64,000 bases of DNA from the NCBI RefSeq assembly GCF_900129855.1, contig NZ_LT670819.1, positions 3,906,001 through 3,970,000 of the forward strand. The letters run 5' to 3'. This document shows positions 1-9,764 of this stretch, piece after piece (within the stretch, counting starts at the first letter, position 1; each line of letters starts with the position of its first letter). Below the pieces are notes generated by a model. The model searched no databases, had not been told where the DNA came from, and worked only from the letters and a program-made list of their open reading frames with translations. Both the position numbers and the translations under genes were made by a program. This stretch comes from Streptomyces sp. 3214.6 (GTDB lineage Bacteria > Actinomycetota > Actinomycetes > Streptomycetales > Streptomycetaceae).

Positions 1-119
1 TGATCTTCGAGGCCCTCGCAGGTCGAACACCTCCCCCGCCCCGGATCAGGGCCGATATCAGGGTCCGACCAGGGTCATTCCGACTGCCGCGGGAGCGGCT
101 CTCCCGCCACCATGGAGTC

Positions 120-1694
120 ATGACAGATCACCAGCACGCCGCGGACGCCGTGCCCGACGGGGGCACCGCGCCCGACGCGGCCGCCCCGTCCCCCGGCGCC
201 CCGGGCGCCGCGGGTGAGAAGCCTCGCGCGCACGGGCGGGCGGGCGCGCACGGAAAGCAGGGAGAGCGCGAAGCACACGGTCCGTCCGGGAAAACAGAAG
301 CCAGGACAGAAGCCAGGACGGCGGCCGAGGCTGCTGCCGAGGCCGCGACAGCCGCCGGGGCGCGGACCGGTGCGACGGGCGGGCCAGCGGCCGAAACGGC
401 GGCCGACACGGGAGCCGTCGGTGTTCCGCCCAGATTCCGTCGGGACCGGGAGCACAAGGTCCTCGCCGGGGTGTGCGCGGGCCTCGGGCGGCACTGCGAC
501 ATGGACCCGGTGATCTTCCGCATCACACTCGCCGTGCTGTCCGCGACCGGCGGCATCGGCCTCATCTTCTACGGCTTCGCCTGGCTCTTCGTCCCCTACT
601 CCGACGACGGGCAGAACGAGGTGCGCAAGCTCCTCACCGGCCGCGTCGACGGCCAGGCCCTCGCGGCCGTGCTGTTCGCGCTGGTCGGCTGCGGGGTGTT
701 TCTGTCGATGCTGAACAACGGCAGCGTGCTGACCTTCGCCGTCGTCGTCTCCCTGCTCCTCGCGGGTGCCGGGTACTGGTCGCGGAACCGGGACTCCTCC
801 GACGCCGACCCGCTCTCCGCGCAGGCCGTCGCCGACGCACCGCCGGAGGCCCAGGCGCCACCGGCACCCACCGGCTACCCGTCCTGGTGGCGCGACCCCA
901 TAGTCAAGGACGGCACGCACGACGGCGGCACGGGCTATCTGTGGGGCCCGTGGGACGCCCGCGGCCGGGACATCACGACGGCCATCAACGTCGACCTGAT
1001 CGGCCACACGCGCCGCCCCGAGGGCATACGCACCCGGCGCGAGCCGTACGCCGGACCACGCGGGCCGCGCTGGATCGGCGGCTGGCTCTTCCTGCTGGCC
1101 GTGCTCGCGGGCGGCCTCGTCACCCGGCTCACCTGGGACGATCACCCGCTCGGCACCAGCCTGCAGGCCGGCCTGGCGGCGTCGCTCATCGTGCTCGGCG
1201 TGGGCATCGCGGTCAGCTCGTTCCTGGGGCGGACGGGGGCGGGATCGGTGTTCCTGGCGATCGTCACGGCGGGCCTGCTGGCCGGCACGGCCGTCATACC
1301 GAAGGACATCGGCACGCACTGGATCGACATGATGTGGCAGCCGACGGCGGTGGCGGACGTCAGGACGGCCTACGACCTGGGCTCCGGTGAAGGCACGCTG
1401 GACCTGTCCCGGCTGGAACTGGTCAAGGGGCAGACGGTGAGCACCAACGCCGAGGTGGGGGCGGGCCGGCTGCGGGTGATCGTGCCGCGGGACGTGACCG
1501 TGAAGGTGAGGATCGATGTGGGGCTGGGAGACATCCAGCTTCCGGGTGACGACGAGAAGGACGTGGACGTGCAGCCGGGCAAGCACAAGGAGGTGACCCT
1601 GTCGCCGCTCTCGGGCAAGGCGGCCGTCGGGACGATCGACCTCGACCTCCAGGTCGGAGTCGGACAGGCGGAGGTGGCCCGTGCTGCGTCATGA
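120..1694 (+). CDS. PspC domain membrane protein with LiaF-like C-terminus
   Basis: The 524-residue protein starts with about 95 residues of Ala/Gly/Pro/Thr-rich low-complexity sequence. A PspC domain follows (about residues 100-160, beginning PPRFRRDREHKVLAGVCAGL) and contains the first membrane helix. Further hydrophobic helices lie near 181-196, 202-220, 320-337, 349-366 and 374-394. The last 105 residues are soluble and beta-rich, with DLSRLELVKGQ and VGAGRLRVIVPRDV, resembling the C-terminal domain of LiaF/YvqF-type proteins. In actinobacteria such proteins are usually encoded next to a PspC-containing sensor kinase and LuxR-type regulator that sense envelope stress; the window starts too close to show whether that pair is on the left. 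The ATG at 120 was chosen because the low-complexity N-terminus is in frame; a later start cannot be excluded. Its 3' end overlaps the next gene by 14 bp, suggesting co-translation. Confidence 0.85.
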   Translation: MTDHQHAADAVPDGGTAPDAAAPSPGAPGAAGEKPRAHGRAGAHGKQGEREAHGPSGKTEARTEARTAAEAAAEAATAAGARTGATGGPAAETAADTGAVGVPPRFRRDREHKVLAGVCAGLGRHCDMDPVIFRITLAVLSATGGIGLIFYGFAWLFVPYSDDGQNEVRKLLTGRVDGQALAAVLFALVGCGVFLSMLNNGSVLTFAVVVSLLLAGAGYWSRNRDSSDADPLSAQAVADAPPEAQAPPAPTGYPSWWRDPIVKDGTHDGGTGYLWGPWDARGRDITTAINVDLIGHTRRPEGIRTRREPYAGPRGPRWIGGWLFLLAVLAGGLVTRLTWDDHPLGTSLQAGLAASLIVLGVGIAVSSFLGRTGAGSVFLAIVTAGLLAGTAVIPKDIGTHWIDMMWQPTAVADVRTAYDLGSGEGTLDLSRLELVKGQTVSTNAEVGAGRLRVIVPRDVTVKVRIDVGLGDIQLPGDDEKDVDVQPGKHKEVTLSPLSGKAAVGTIDLDLQVGVGQAEVARAAS

Positions 1695-1938
1695 ATTCCG
1701 GCCCGGCAGGCTGGTCGCCGGCGCCTTCTTCACCCTCGCGGGCGTCATCTACGCAGGTGACGCGGGCGGCCTCTGGGAAACGCCGTGGTTCATGGTGATA
1801 CCCGTCGTCGTGGCAGGCCTGTGCCTCGCGGGCGCGACGGGCGTCGTGGCCCGGACCATACGCAGACGCCACGGCCCGTCCCGCCACGCCGCCACACCCG
1901 GGACCGGCCCCGGCGCCGACCCGGACACAGCCCTCTAA
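1681..1938 (+). CDS. Small membrane protein coupled to the PspC gene
   Basis: This 85-residue protein begins with GTG inside the 3' end of the PspC gene (14-bp overlap), a typical translational-coupling arrangement. Two hydrophobic stretches, about residues 11-26 and 37-58, predict a two-helix membrane protein. A short basic stretch (RTIRRRHGPSRH) and a Pro/Gly-rich tail follow, presumably cytoplasmic. I do not recognise the family beyond small actinobacterial membrane proteins that accompany PspC/LiaF homologues. A partner role at the membrane is inferred only from the overlap. Confidence 0.75.
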   Translation: MLRHEFRPGRLVAGAFFTLAGVIYAGDAGGLWETPWFMVIPVVVAGLCLAGATGVVARTIRRRHGPSRHAATPGTGPGADPDTAL

Positions 1939-2407
1939 CCGCCGGCTCACAGGGCCACCGGGTCACAGGACCGCCAGGCCCTCGCAGGCCCGCCGGGCCG
2001 CAGGCCGCCGGGCCGCAGGCCGCCGGGCCGCAGGCCGCCGGGCCGGAGAGCCGCCACGCTGCTGGCCGCCGGGCCGGAGAGCCGCCACGCTGCTGGCGGC
2101 TGGCTGCGGCCTCCCGTGCCATACGGGGCGCGGGGCTGCGCAGCCGCCGGGAACCCGCCCATGCGGCCTTACAGGCACAGGGCCGCAGGACCGCCAGGCC
2201 GTCGTGCCTTATGGGCAGGCGTAAGGCCACCCGTGTCCTGCGGGCGTATGGCCGACCGCCGGGATACCCGGCTGCACGGCCATACGGGCACAGGGCCGCT
2301 GGGCCGGGCGGGTCGCGTGTCGGGGGAGGCCGGTGGAGTCGACCGGGTCGACCTGTCGGCCGGTCGGAGCGGTCGGAGCGGTCGGTCCTGACGGCCAGGG
2401 GTGGGCT
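1939..2407. repeat. Repeat-rich intergenic region (15-bp and 31-bp tandem units)
   Basis: No credible gene lies in this 469-bp stretch between convergent genes. From about 1984 to 2044 a 15-bp GC-only unit (CCGCAGGCCGCCGGG) is repeated about three to four times. A 31-bp unit beginning GGGCCGGAGAGCCGCC follows, in two near-identical copies (2040-2070 and 2071-2097). Near 2362-2380 a GGTCGGAGC unit is duplicated. The reading frames across it are products of the repeats. It may act as a transcription end region, but no clear hairpin with a U-tract is present. Confidence 0.7.
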
Positions 2408-2941
2408 CTAGGCCAGGCCTCCCGCTCGCTGTCGTCGTCGGTTTCGCCAGACCCCGTCGAGGGAGAGGACCGGGGCGCCGGCGAGGACGAGGGGGAGCCA
2501 GGCCATGAGGTAGGCGAGGTCGTTGCCGTAGTAGTACGGGTCCGAGGCCCAGCTCACCGTCAGCCACAGACTGAGCGAGATCAGCGCGCCGCCGAGCGCG
2601 GCGATTCGAGTGAGGAGGCCCAGCAGGGTGCCGATACCGACGGCGAGTTCACCGAAGGCCATGGCGTAGCCGAAGCCGACGGGGCTCTTCAGGGCCATGT
2701 CGACCAGGGCCGGGATGGCCGAGGAGTCACGGACGGCGCGCATGGTGTCGCCGATCGAGCCGGCGCCGCTGCCCTTCAGGAAGGCGCCGTCGGTGAGTTT
2801 GTCCAGGCCCGCGTAGATGAAGGTGACGCCGAGGAAGATGCGCAGAGGAAGGAGGGCGTACCGGGTGGCGGTGTCACGCCAACTGCGGCCGCCGCCGTCT
2901 AGGTAAGGGGGATAGGTGTCCGTCCGCATGCCGTGAGTCAT
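2408..2941 (-). CDS. DoxX family membrane protein
   Basis: This protein of about 177 residues has the DoxX pattern of four membrane helices. The first carries LRIFLGVTFIYAGLDKL (the conserved family start with the FxxxGxxK/D-type turn). The second contains FGELAVGIGTLLGLLTRIAALGG, the third ISLSLWLTVSW, and the last is around LAYLMAWLPLVLAGAP. A loop rich in Asp/Tyr (ASDPYYYGNDL) lies before the last helix. DoxX-family proteins are integral membrane proteins linked to thiosulfate:quinone oxidation, or to membrane redox partners in actinobacteria; the substrate here is unknown. I placed the start at the ATG at 2941. An in-frame TTG at 2983 and an ATG at 2929 are alternatives, and no start has a strong ribosome site. 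Confidence 0.8.
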   Translation of the reverse strand: MTHGMRTDTYPPYLDGGGRSWRDTATRYALLPLRIFLGVTFIYAGLDKLTDGAFLKGSGAGSIGDTMRAVRDSSAIPALVDMALKSPVGFGYAMAFGELAVGIGTLLGLLTRIAALGGALISLSLWLTVSWASDPYYYGNDLAYLMAWLPLVLAGAPVLSLDGVWRNRRRQRAGGLA

Positions 2942-3064
2942 CGCCCGTAGCCGCCTCTCGCCCGGAGTGGTGGGACCCCTCAACAGACCTTACGTACGAA
3001 ATGGGGGGTGCGCTCAACTGCTTGCACGGGCTCTCCGCCCACCAATTGTCAGCACGGGTGCTCA

Positions 3065-3222
3065 ATCCCACCGGTTCACCCCCCGCTGTTCACTCCCCGC
3101 CGGTTTACACCCCGTCGTTCACTCCCCGTCGTTCACTTCGCGTCGGTTCGCCCGTCGGTTCACTCACCGCCTGTTCTCCCCGGCCCGTTCTCTCTCCCCC
3201 CCGCCCGTTCTCCCCCGCCCGT
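3065..3222. repeat. C/T-rich degenerate repeats at the 3' end of the IPT gene
   Basis: The stretch contains many near-copies of GTTCACTCCCC and CCCGTTCTCCCC, grading into pure C/T tracts. It lies directly after the stop codon of the minus-strand gene ending at 3223, and the stop itself (TCA on this strand) is part of a GTTCA unit. No open frame here looks like a gene. Confidence 0.6.
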
Positions 3223-4485
3223 TCAGTCCGTCACGTCGATCGCGTAGCGGTTCGTCTCCGTTCCCGCGGCTGTGACGACCTGGACCTCGACTCGGCCCGG
3301 TTCCACGTCTGCCGGGACGGGGACGGTGAGGACGGCGTCGGTCGGATTGCTGAAGCCACCCGTGACCGGGATGAGGGGGACGTGGACGTGGACCGGGCCG
3401 ATGCGGACGACCATGCGGGAGAGACGGTCCGCGGTCTGGGCGCCGGGCGGCACAAAGCCGGCGCCGCGGATCTCGATGTCGTCGCCGGTGCGGATCGGGG
3501 CGTCGAGGTCGCCGGCCTCGCGGGAGCGGACGACGGAGAGGATGACGGGACGGCCGCCCTCGGCGTACTTGCCGGCGAGGTAGGTCGCGGCCGAGACCAG
3601 GACGACGACGGCCAGGCCCCAGGGCAGGTCGGGGAGCTGGTCGGGGCGGCGGGCCAGCCGGACCGCGGCGAAGACGAGGGCGACGGCGCCGATCACGACG
3701 TACTGGATGTCGGCGAAGGTGCCGCGGCCGGCGTCGTCGGTCAGCAGGTCGGCGGCGCGCGGGCGGTGGGCGCGGACCTTCTGGAGGCGCTGGGCGAGGA
3801 CACGCAGGCCGACCACCCGGCGCACCAGCACGGCGATCCCGCAGACCACGGCGAGGACGGTCACCACACCGGCGCCCCGGGCGAGGTCGAGGCCGGCGAT
3901 CAGCGCGTCGCGTTCGGTGTGGTCGGAGGCGGCGGCGAGCCGTCCGACCAGGACCAGCACGGCGTAGGCGACGAGCAGGACCCAGGCGGCGGCGACCGCA
4001 CGGGAGGTGGAGAGGCGGTTGTCCTCGCCGATCACCGGGGCGAGCGCCCCGCCGCGGGCCCGGTGGAACCAGGAGGCGGCGGTGAGCACGCCGGCGACGA
4101 CGAGCGCGGCGAGGAGTCCGGCGGTGCGGGCGGCGGTCCAGCCCGCGCCGATGGCGGTCAGGGACTGGACCAGCAGCAGCGCGACGACCGTCACCCATAC
4201 GGTGACCGCCGTGCGGAACCACAGGCGGGCCAGCCAGGCCTCGCCCTCGGCGCGCCCGCGGTCGGCGACGAGTTCCGCGGACTGGGTGAGCTCCTCGGAG
4301 ACCCACTGCCGGGAGGCGGACGCGGAGTGGGCGACGGCGGCCGGCAGGCCCTGTCCGGCCGCGAACTCGTCCCGTTTCACCAGGAACGCGGCCACCGCGC
4401 GCCGGTGCCCTTCGCGTGCCCCGTGCGGGCAGTCCCCGCAGGTGCAGCCGCCGTCGTGCGCGCCCGCTCCCTGGCCAGGGACCAT
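3223..4485 (-). CDS. Multi-pass membrane protein with IPT/TIG-like C-terminal domain
   Basis: The predicted 420-residue protein has a short N-terminus with a CTCGDC motif. A cytoplasmic helical region follows, then about six hydrophobic segments (for example TVWVTVVALLLVQSL, AGLLAALVVAGVL, WVLLVAYAVLVLVG, GVVTVLAVVCGIAVLV, YVVIGAVALVFAAV and LAVVVLVSAATYLAG). The last 110 residues are soluble and beta-rich (PVILSVVRSREAG ... DIEIRGAGFVP ... VQVVTAAGTETN), resembling an IPT/TIG immunoglobulin-like fold. The ATG at 4485 was chosen because an AGGAGG sequence lies 11 nt upstream. The open frame runs further, but earlier starts would collide with the divergent gene at 4714. I do not recognise a specific function. 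A Cys pair at the N-terminus could bind metal. Confidence 0.7.
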   Translation of the reverse strand: MVPGQGAGAHDGGCTCGDCPHGAREGHRRAVAAFLVKRDEFAAGQGLPAAVAHSASASRQWVSEELTQSAELVADRGRAEGEAWLARLWFRTAVTVWVTVVALLLVQSLTAIGAGWTAARTAGLLAALVVAGVLTAASWFHRARGGALAPVIGEDNRLSTSRAVAAAWVLLVAYAVLVLVGRLAAASDHTERDALIAGLDLARGAGVVTVLAVVCGIAVLVRRVVGLRVLAQRLQKVRAHRPRAADLLTDDAGRGTFADIQYVVIGAVALVFAAVRLARRPDQLPDLPWGLAVVVLVSAATYLAGKYAEGGRPVILSVVRSREAGDLDAPIRTGDDIEIRGAGFVPPGAQTADRLSRMVVRIGPVHVHVPLIPVTGGFSNPTDAVLTVPVPADVEPGRVEVQVVTAAGTETNRYAIDVTD

Positions 4486-4713
4486 GCCCTGTCTCGCCTC
4501 CTGCACCGCCACGTCCGACGCCCGCCTTCCCCGCGACCCGATCGGATGGCGGCCCTGGAGAACCCGCTGCGGACCCCGCCCGCCACCCTGTGAACAACTC
4601 CCCTGTGATGACAGCGAATTGTGCCCTACGGCACACCCTGTCGTTTCCGGTAGGTGTGATCGGCGCGGGTGAAGCGGGGCGGGCCGTGTTGACCCGGCTG
4701 CGAGAATTTCCGT

Positions 4714-5649
4714 ATGGCCGAGATCATCCAGCGTGACGGGACCTGGGCCTTCGACGGCACGACGGTCAGGATCACGCCGGGGCTGCATCGCTCCGTGCCG
4801 CTGTTCCGGCAGACGTACGGGGAGATCGCCGTGCCTCTGGAGGCGGTCGCCGGGATCGTCTACGAGCCCGAACGCAGGCGCGGGCGGCTGCGGATGCGGC
4901 TGCGCGAGGGCGCGGATCCGCTGTTGCAGGCGACGGGCGGTCGGCTGCCCGACGCGGCCGATCCCTATCGGCTCACGGTGGACGTGGACCGTTCCGGGGT
5001 CGCCGAGTACCTCGCCGAGGAGATCCGGCACGCGCTGCTGCTCGAGCAGATCCCCCATGAGGCGACCAGGGCGTATCTCCTGCCGGGTCCGCCGGTTCCG
5101 GTCTCGGTGCGGTCGTCCGACGGGACGGTCTCCTTCGACGGCATCCAGGTGCGCGTCGACTGGGCGGACACCTCGGACCGGGTGAAGCGGGCGACCGGCC
5201 CGCGCGTGATCGACGTCGGGGATCTGGTGCAGGTCGAGTGGCTGCCCAACTCCGGTTACGAGGACGGCTTCCTGCGCTTCGTGACCCGCGAGACGGTGTT
5301 CTCGAAACTGCCCGCGGAGAAGGACCCGTACGCCTTGGACCTGTGGGGCAACGTGAGCCGCGACCTACTGACGGCGCTGGTGGCGACCGCGGTCACCGCC
5401 CGTCTCCCGCACCCCTCAGCCCGCGCGCACACCGAACTCGGCCACGAGGACGCGAGCGAGGGTGAGAGCGCGGGCGCGGGCGCGGCTGGCGACCGGTTCC
5501 GCCGGGCGGCCGCAGCCCTCGCGCCCCGGGCCGACCACCACGACGTACTGCTGCGCCGGCTGCGCGAACTGGGCGAGCTGCACCGGGACGGGGTGCTGAC
5601 GGACGAGGAGTTCGCGAGGACGAAGGCGGTCGTCCTGCGGGGTTTCTGA
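4714..5649 (+). CDS. DUF4429 domain protein with SHOCT-like C-terminus
   Basis: The 311-residue protein contains two copies of a domain typical of DUF4429. The first is about residues 1-105, starting AEIIQRDGTWAFDGTTVRI with GEIAVPLEAVAGIVYEP. The second is about residues 128-225, with GTVSFDGIQVRVDW and VQVEWLPNSGYEDGFLRFV. The C-terminal 35 residues (LRRLRELGELHRDGVLTDEE then FARTKAVVL) match the SHOCT short helical domain, which is often found at protein ends and is thought to mediate oligomerisation. No signal peptide or membrane helix is visible, so it is probably cytoplasmic. Biochemical function is unknown. It is transcribed divergently from the membrane protein at 3223-4485. Confidence 0.8.
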   Translation: MAEIIQRDGTWAFDGTTVRITPGLHRSVPLFRQTYGEIAVPLEAVAGIVYEPERRRGRLRMRLREGADPLLQATGGRLPDAADPYRLTVDVDRSGVAEYLAEEIRHALLLEQIPHEATRAYLLPGPPVPVSVRSSDGTVSFDGIQVRVDWADTSDRVKRATGPRVIDVGDLVQVEWLPNSGYEDGFLRFVTRETVFSKLPAEKDPYALDLWGNVSRDLLTALVATAVTARLPHPSARAHTELGHEDASEGESAGAGAAGDRFRRAAAALAPRADHHDVLLRRLRELGELHRDGVLTDEEFARTKAVVLRGF

Positions 5650-5697
5650 GACCGGATGCCCCTTGAACCCCCGTTGAATCCCCCGTATTCAGCTCAC

Positions 5698-6492
5698 TCA
5701 GCTCAACAGGTCCGGTTCGCTGCGGCTGATGTCCTGCCAGAGCGGCTGGTAGTTGATCCAGGCCACCAGGTCGCCGCCGAGCTGTTCCCGGGTCGCCACC
5801 GCCGCCCGATGGTCGATCAGGACGGGCCGGCCCGCTGCCCGCGCGGTCAGCTGGACCTGGCTGGAGCGTTCCATCGACAGGAACCACCAGGCGGCCGCGT
5901 CGACGGAGTCGCCGACCGTCAGCAGGCCGTGGTTGCGCAGCACGAGCGCCTTGTGGGAGCCGAGCGCGGCCGCGATGCGCCGTCCCTCACCCGCGTCGAC
6001 GGCCACCCCGGTGTAGGCGTCGTAGAGGGCGTGGTCCTCGTAGAACGCGCAGCTCTCCTGGGTGATCGGGTCGAGGAGTTCGCCGAGCGCGGCCAGGGCG
6101 CGGCCGTGGACCGAGTGGCAGTGGGCGACGGCGACGACGTCGGGGCGGGCGGCGTGCACCTGCGCGTGCACGGTGAAGGCGGCCTGGTTGACGTGGTAGC
6201 GGCCCTCGACGACCTGCCCGTCGGCGTTGGCCAGCACCAGGTCGCTGACGGTGACGTGCTTGAACGGCATCCCGAACGGGTTGACCCAGAAGCAGTCGCT
6301 GAACTCGGGGTCGCGGGCGGTGATGTGCCCGGAGACGCCGTCCTCGAAGCCGAGCCGCCCGAAGATCCGCACCGCCCCTGCCAGCCGTTCCTTGCGGTGC
6401 GTGCGCTCGTCCTCCGTCGAGTCGTGCATCGGCGGCATCGCGAACTGCAGCCGTTCGGTGGGCAGCGGGGCAGGCGGTGTGGGCCCGTGCAT
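5698..6492 (-). CDS. Class II aldolase/adducin family protein
   Basis: The 264-residue protein shows the class II aldolase fold. GVSGHITARDP forms the substrate loop, NPFGMPFKHVTVSDLVL follows, and the zinc ligands are HCHSVHG and the later histidine in VLRNHGLLTVG. Members of this family cleave sugar phosphates (fuculose/rhamnulose-1-phosphate aldolases) or act on other hydroxy acids; the substrate cannot be named from sequence. The ATG at 6492 is supported by GGAGG about 4 nt upstream. It stands alone on its strand. Its 5' end is next to the plus-strand membrane protein gene at 6603, sharing a short divergent promoter region. Confidence 0.85.
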   Translation of the reverse strand: MHGPTPPAPLPTERLQFAMPPMHDSTEDERTHRKERLAGAVRIFGRLGFEDGVSGHITARDPEFSDCFWVNPFGMPFKHVTVSDLVLANADGQVVEGRYHVNQAAFTVHAQVHAARPDVVAVAHCHSVHGRALAALGELLDPITQESCAFYEDHALYDAYTGVAVDAGEGRRIAAALGSHKALVLRNHGLLTVGDSVDAAAWWFLSMERSSQVQLTARAAGRPVLIDHRAAVATREQLGGDLVAWINYQPLWQDISRSEPDLLS

Positions 6493-6602
6493 CGGTCCTC
6501 CAGCACTGGGTTGCTTTACGACGCGGAAGTTACCGTCGGTCAGTGCAAAAGGGCAGAGCCGTTATGCAAAGATGACGATTTTCGTCACCTTCGGAGCACG
6601 TC

Positions 6603-7229
6603 TTGAGCATCGCCGATCGGCACATCACCTCCCTCATGCGTCAGATCTCGACGCGCAATGCCATCGAGCTGGTCCATCCCTTCGCCGAGTTGCAGACGTT
6701 CGGTGCGCTGGTCTATATCGCCGAGTGCTACGGCTTTCGGTACGAGAGCGTGCGTCTTGTCGGCAAGCAGCGCATCCTGCACGTCCAGTTGGTGCGCGAC
6801 CCCAGCCCGTGGGCGCGGCAGCGGGCGGCGGCGAACTCGGCGGCCTTCCCCGACCCGGGCCCCGGCCGGCCCGTGCCGGGCATGTACCTGGGCTCGCTCA
6901 CCCCGGTCCCCGAGGCGCAGCCGGACGTCGACCTGATCACGGCGCTCATCCGCCACGACGCCCTCGGCGCGGCCGCCAACCGCAGGCAGCTGCAGTTCAT
7001 CGGCTGGGGCTCGGCGGTGCTCTTCCTGCTGATGGCCGTGCTGACCGGTGTGTACGCCGTGCTGCTCCCGCTCGCCGTGCTGATGCCGGCGTTCATGCTG
7101 GGCGCGCTGCGGGTGAACACGAGCCGGCGCGCGAAGCTGGCCAAGCAGCTCACGGCGGCCGGGTGCACGCCGGTGCGGGACGCGGCGGGGTCGGAGCGGT
7201 ATGTGCGGCCGGTCCCACAGGGATTCTGA
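6603..7229 (+). CDS. Membrane protein of unknown function (two helices)
   Basis: This 208-residue protein begins with TTG at 6603, with GGAG about 7 nt upstream. The N-terminal 130 residues are soluble (LMRQISTRNAIELVHPF, GFRYESVRLVGKQRILHVQL, GMYLGSL). Two adjacent hydrophobic helices then span about residues 137-175 (LQFIGWGSAVLFLLMAVLTG and VYAVLLPLAVLMPAFMLGAL), and the tail is basic. I do not recognise a named family. The stop codon at 7227 lies inside the first unit of a 13-bp tandem repeat. Confidence 0.7.
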   Translation: MSIADRHITSLMRQISTRNAIELVHPFAELQTFGALVYIAECYGFRYESVRLVGKQRILHVQLVRDPSPWARQRAAANSAAFPDPGPGRPVPGMYLGSLTPVPEAQPDVDLITALIRHDALGAAANRRQLQFIGWGSAVLFLLMAVLTGVYAVLLPLAVLMPAFMLGALRVNTSRRAKLAKQLTAAGCTPVRDAAGSERYVRPVPQGF

Positions 7230-7318
7230 CCCGACGCCCTGACCCGACACCCTGACCCGACACCCTGACCCGACACCCTGACCCGACGCCCTGGCGCAAT
7301 GTCCTGGCCCGACGCCCT
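7226..7318 (+). repeat. 13-bp tandem repeat spanning a stop codon
   Basis: Five copies of CTGACCCGACACC or its G variant run from 7226 to 7290, followed by decayed copies ending in CCTGG near 7318. The TGA of the first unit is the stop codon of the upstream gene. Confidence 0.85.
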
Positions 7319-7365
7319 GGCTATACCGGACAGCAGATGTCGGGTATCGGCGTCATGCTCGCCGT

Positions 7366-7839
7366 ATGACAGCGAACTGGGCGGTCTTCGCCGCCGTGGA
7401 ACCCGCACTCGCGAAGGTCGCCGAGGACCGTTTCGGGGCCTTCACGCACCACGTCCTCGCCACTGTCCGCAAGGACGGCTCCCCGCGCACCACCGGTATC
7501 GAGGTCCGTTTCCTCGGCGGTGAGCTGTGGCTCGGCATGATGCCGGGCTCGCTCAAGGCCCTCGACCTGCGCCGGGACCCCCGCTTCGCCCTCCAGGCCA
7601 ACCCGGGCGAGGGCACCGGAATGGGCGGGGGCGACGTACGGATCGCCGGTCGGGCCGTGGAGGTGGTGGACGAGGCGGCGAAGGCGGCGTACGTGAAAGA
7701 GGTGGAACCGCCGGAGCCGTTCCACCTCTTCCGCACCGAGCTGACGGAGGTCGTGCGGACCTACGTCGAGGACGACACGTATCTGGTCGCCCAGGTCTGG
7801 AAGCCCGGAGAGCCGGTGCGCACTCTCAAGCGGACCTGA
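7366..7839 (+). CDS. Pyridoxamine 5'-phosphate oxidase-fold protein
   Basis: This 157-residue protein has the split-barrel flavin-binding pattern of the PNPOx family. HHVLATVRKDGSPRTTGIEV forms the first strands, LWLGMMPGSLKALDLRRDPR the cofactor-binding region, and VRIAGRAVEVVDEAAK the next strands. Related actinobacterial proteins bind FMN, F420 or heme, and the cofactor cannot be told here. The ATG at 7366 has no obvious ribosome site, so the transcript may be leaderless. It converges on guaA with only 15 bp between stop codons. Confidence 0.8.
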   Translation: MTANWAVFAAVEPALAKVAEDRFGAFTHHVLATVRKDGSPRTTGIEVRFLGGELWLGMMPGSLKALDLRRDPRFALQANPGEGTGMGGGDVRIAGRAVEVVDEAAKAAYVKEVEPPEPFHLFRTELTEVVRTYVEDDTYLVAQVWKPGEPVRTLKRT

Positions 7840-7854
7840 ACCCCGCGGAGGGGG

Positions 7855-9435
<1,581 letters not shown>

Positions 9436-9545
9436 GGGGGCCTTCCGGCGGTGGGCGGGGTCTCTGTGCTGGCCAATTCTACCGAGGTGGGCGTGGGTCC
9501 GGGCCCGTGCCCACACAGCCGCCTCGTCTCAGGATGCGAACCGCC

Positions 9546-9574
9546 TTGGACCTCGCCCGACGACACTGCATACT
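9546..9574 (+). promoter_or_regulatory. Predicted sigma-HrdB-type promoter of the chorismate mutase leader
   Basis: TTGGAC at 9546-9551 and CATACT at 9569-9574 are separated by 17 bp, close to the Streptomyces housekeeping consensus. Six bases separate the -10 box from the ATG at 9581, so transcription would be expected to start at or within a base or two of that ATG. The transcript would then be leaderless. Confidence 0.65.
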
Positions 9575-9580
9575 GGCCGC

Positions 9581-9661
9581 ATGCTTTCGCAGACGACCTT
9601 CCTCTTTACCTATGGCAACCGGCCCACCTGGCTGCCATGGTCGTGCTGCTTGAGCAACTGA
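9581..9661 (+). CDS. Aromatic amino acid leader peptide upstream of chorismate mutase
   Basis: A 26-codon open frame starts with ATG at the predicted transcription start and ends with TGA at 9659-9661. It encodes Phe at positions 7 and 9, Tyr at 11, and Trp at 17 and 20, an extreme enrichment in the three products of the chorismate branch. Phe9 uses TTT and Tyr11 uses TAT, codons that are rare in this genome, which would heighten sensitivity to charged tRNA supply. Twelve bases after the stop a perfect 13-bp terminator hairpin follows, and then the chorismate mutase gene. This is the layout of ribosome-mediated attenuation as known for trp leaders. The regulatory role is inferred; the peptide composition and the hairpin are visible directly. 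Confidence 0.75.
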   Translation: MLSQTTFLFTYGNRPTWLPWSCCLSN

Positions 9662-9672
9662 CAAGCGACTTC

Positions 9673-9715
9673 CCAGGCGCCCCGGGCCGACAAGGTCCGG
9701 GGCGCCTGGTGTTTT
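9673..9715 (+). terminator. Intrinsic terminator/attenuator before chorismate mutase
   Basis: A perfect 13-bp stem (CCAGGCGCCCCGG at 9673-9685 with CCGGGGCGCCTGG at 9697-9709) encloses an 11-nt loop and is followed by TGTTTT. It sits between the leader peptide and the chorismate mutase start, so it can only matter as an attenuator of the downstream gene. The leader contains CCACCTGG (within 9613-9640), which could compete for the CCAGG part of the 5' arm as an antiterminator; that pairing is a suggestion only. Confidence 0.85.
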
Positions 9716-9764
9716 CCGGATCCTGTCACTCCGGGGCGTCCCACCGAACCGACGAGGAGCCCCC

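Noticed and set aside
75..1586. A 503-codon minus-strand frame opposite the PspC gene
   Set aside because: It is rich in Arg/Gly/Pro/His without domains and mirrors the codon bias of the true plus-strand gene.
3001..4593. A 530-codon plus-strand frame over the IPT-type membrane protein gene
   Set aside because: The minus strand has clear membrane helices and a ribosome site; the plus frame is a low-complexity Gly/Asp/Arg shadow.
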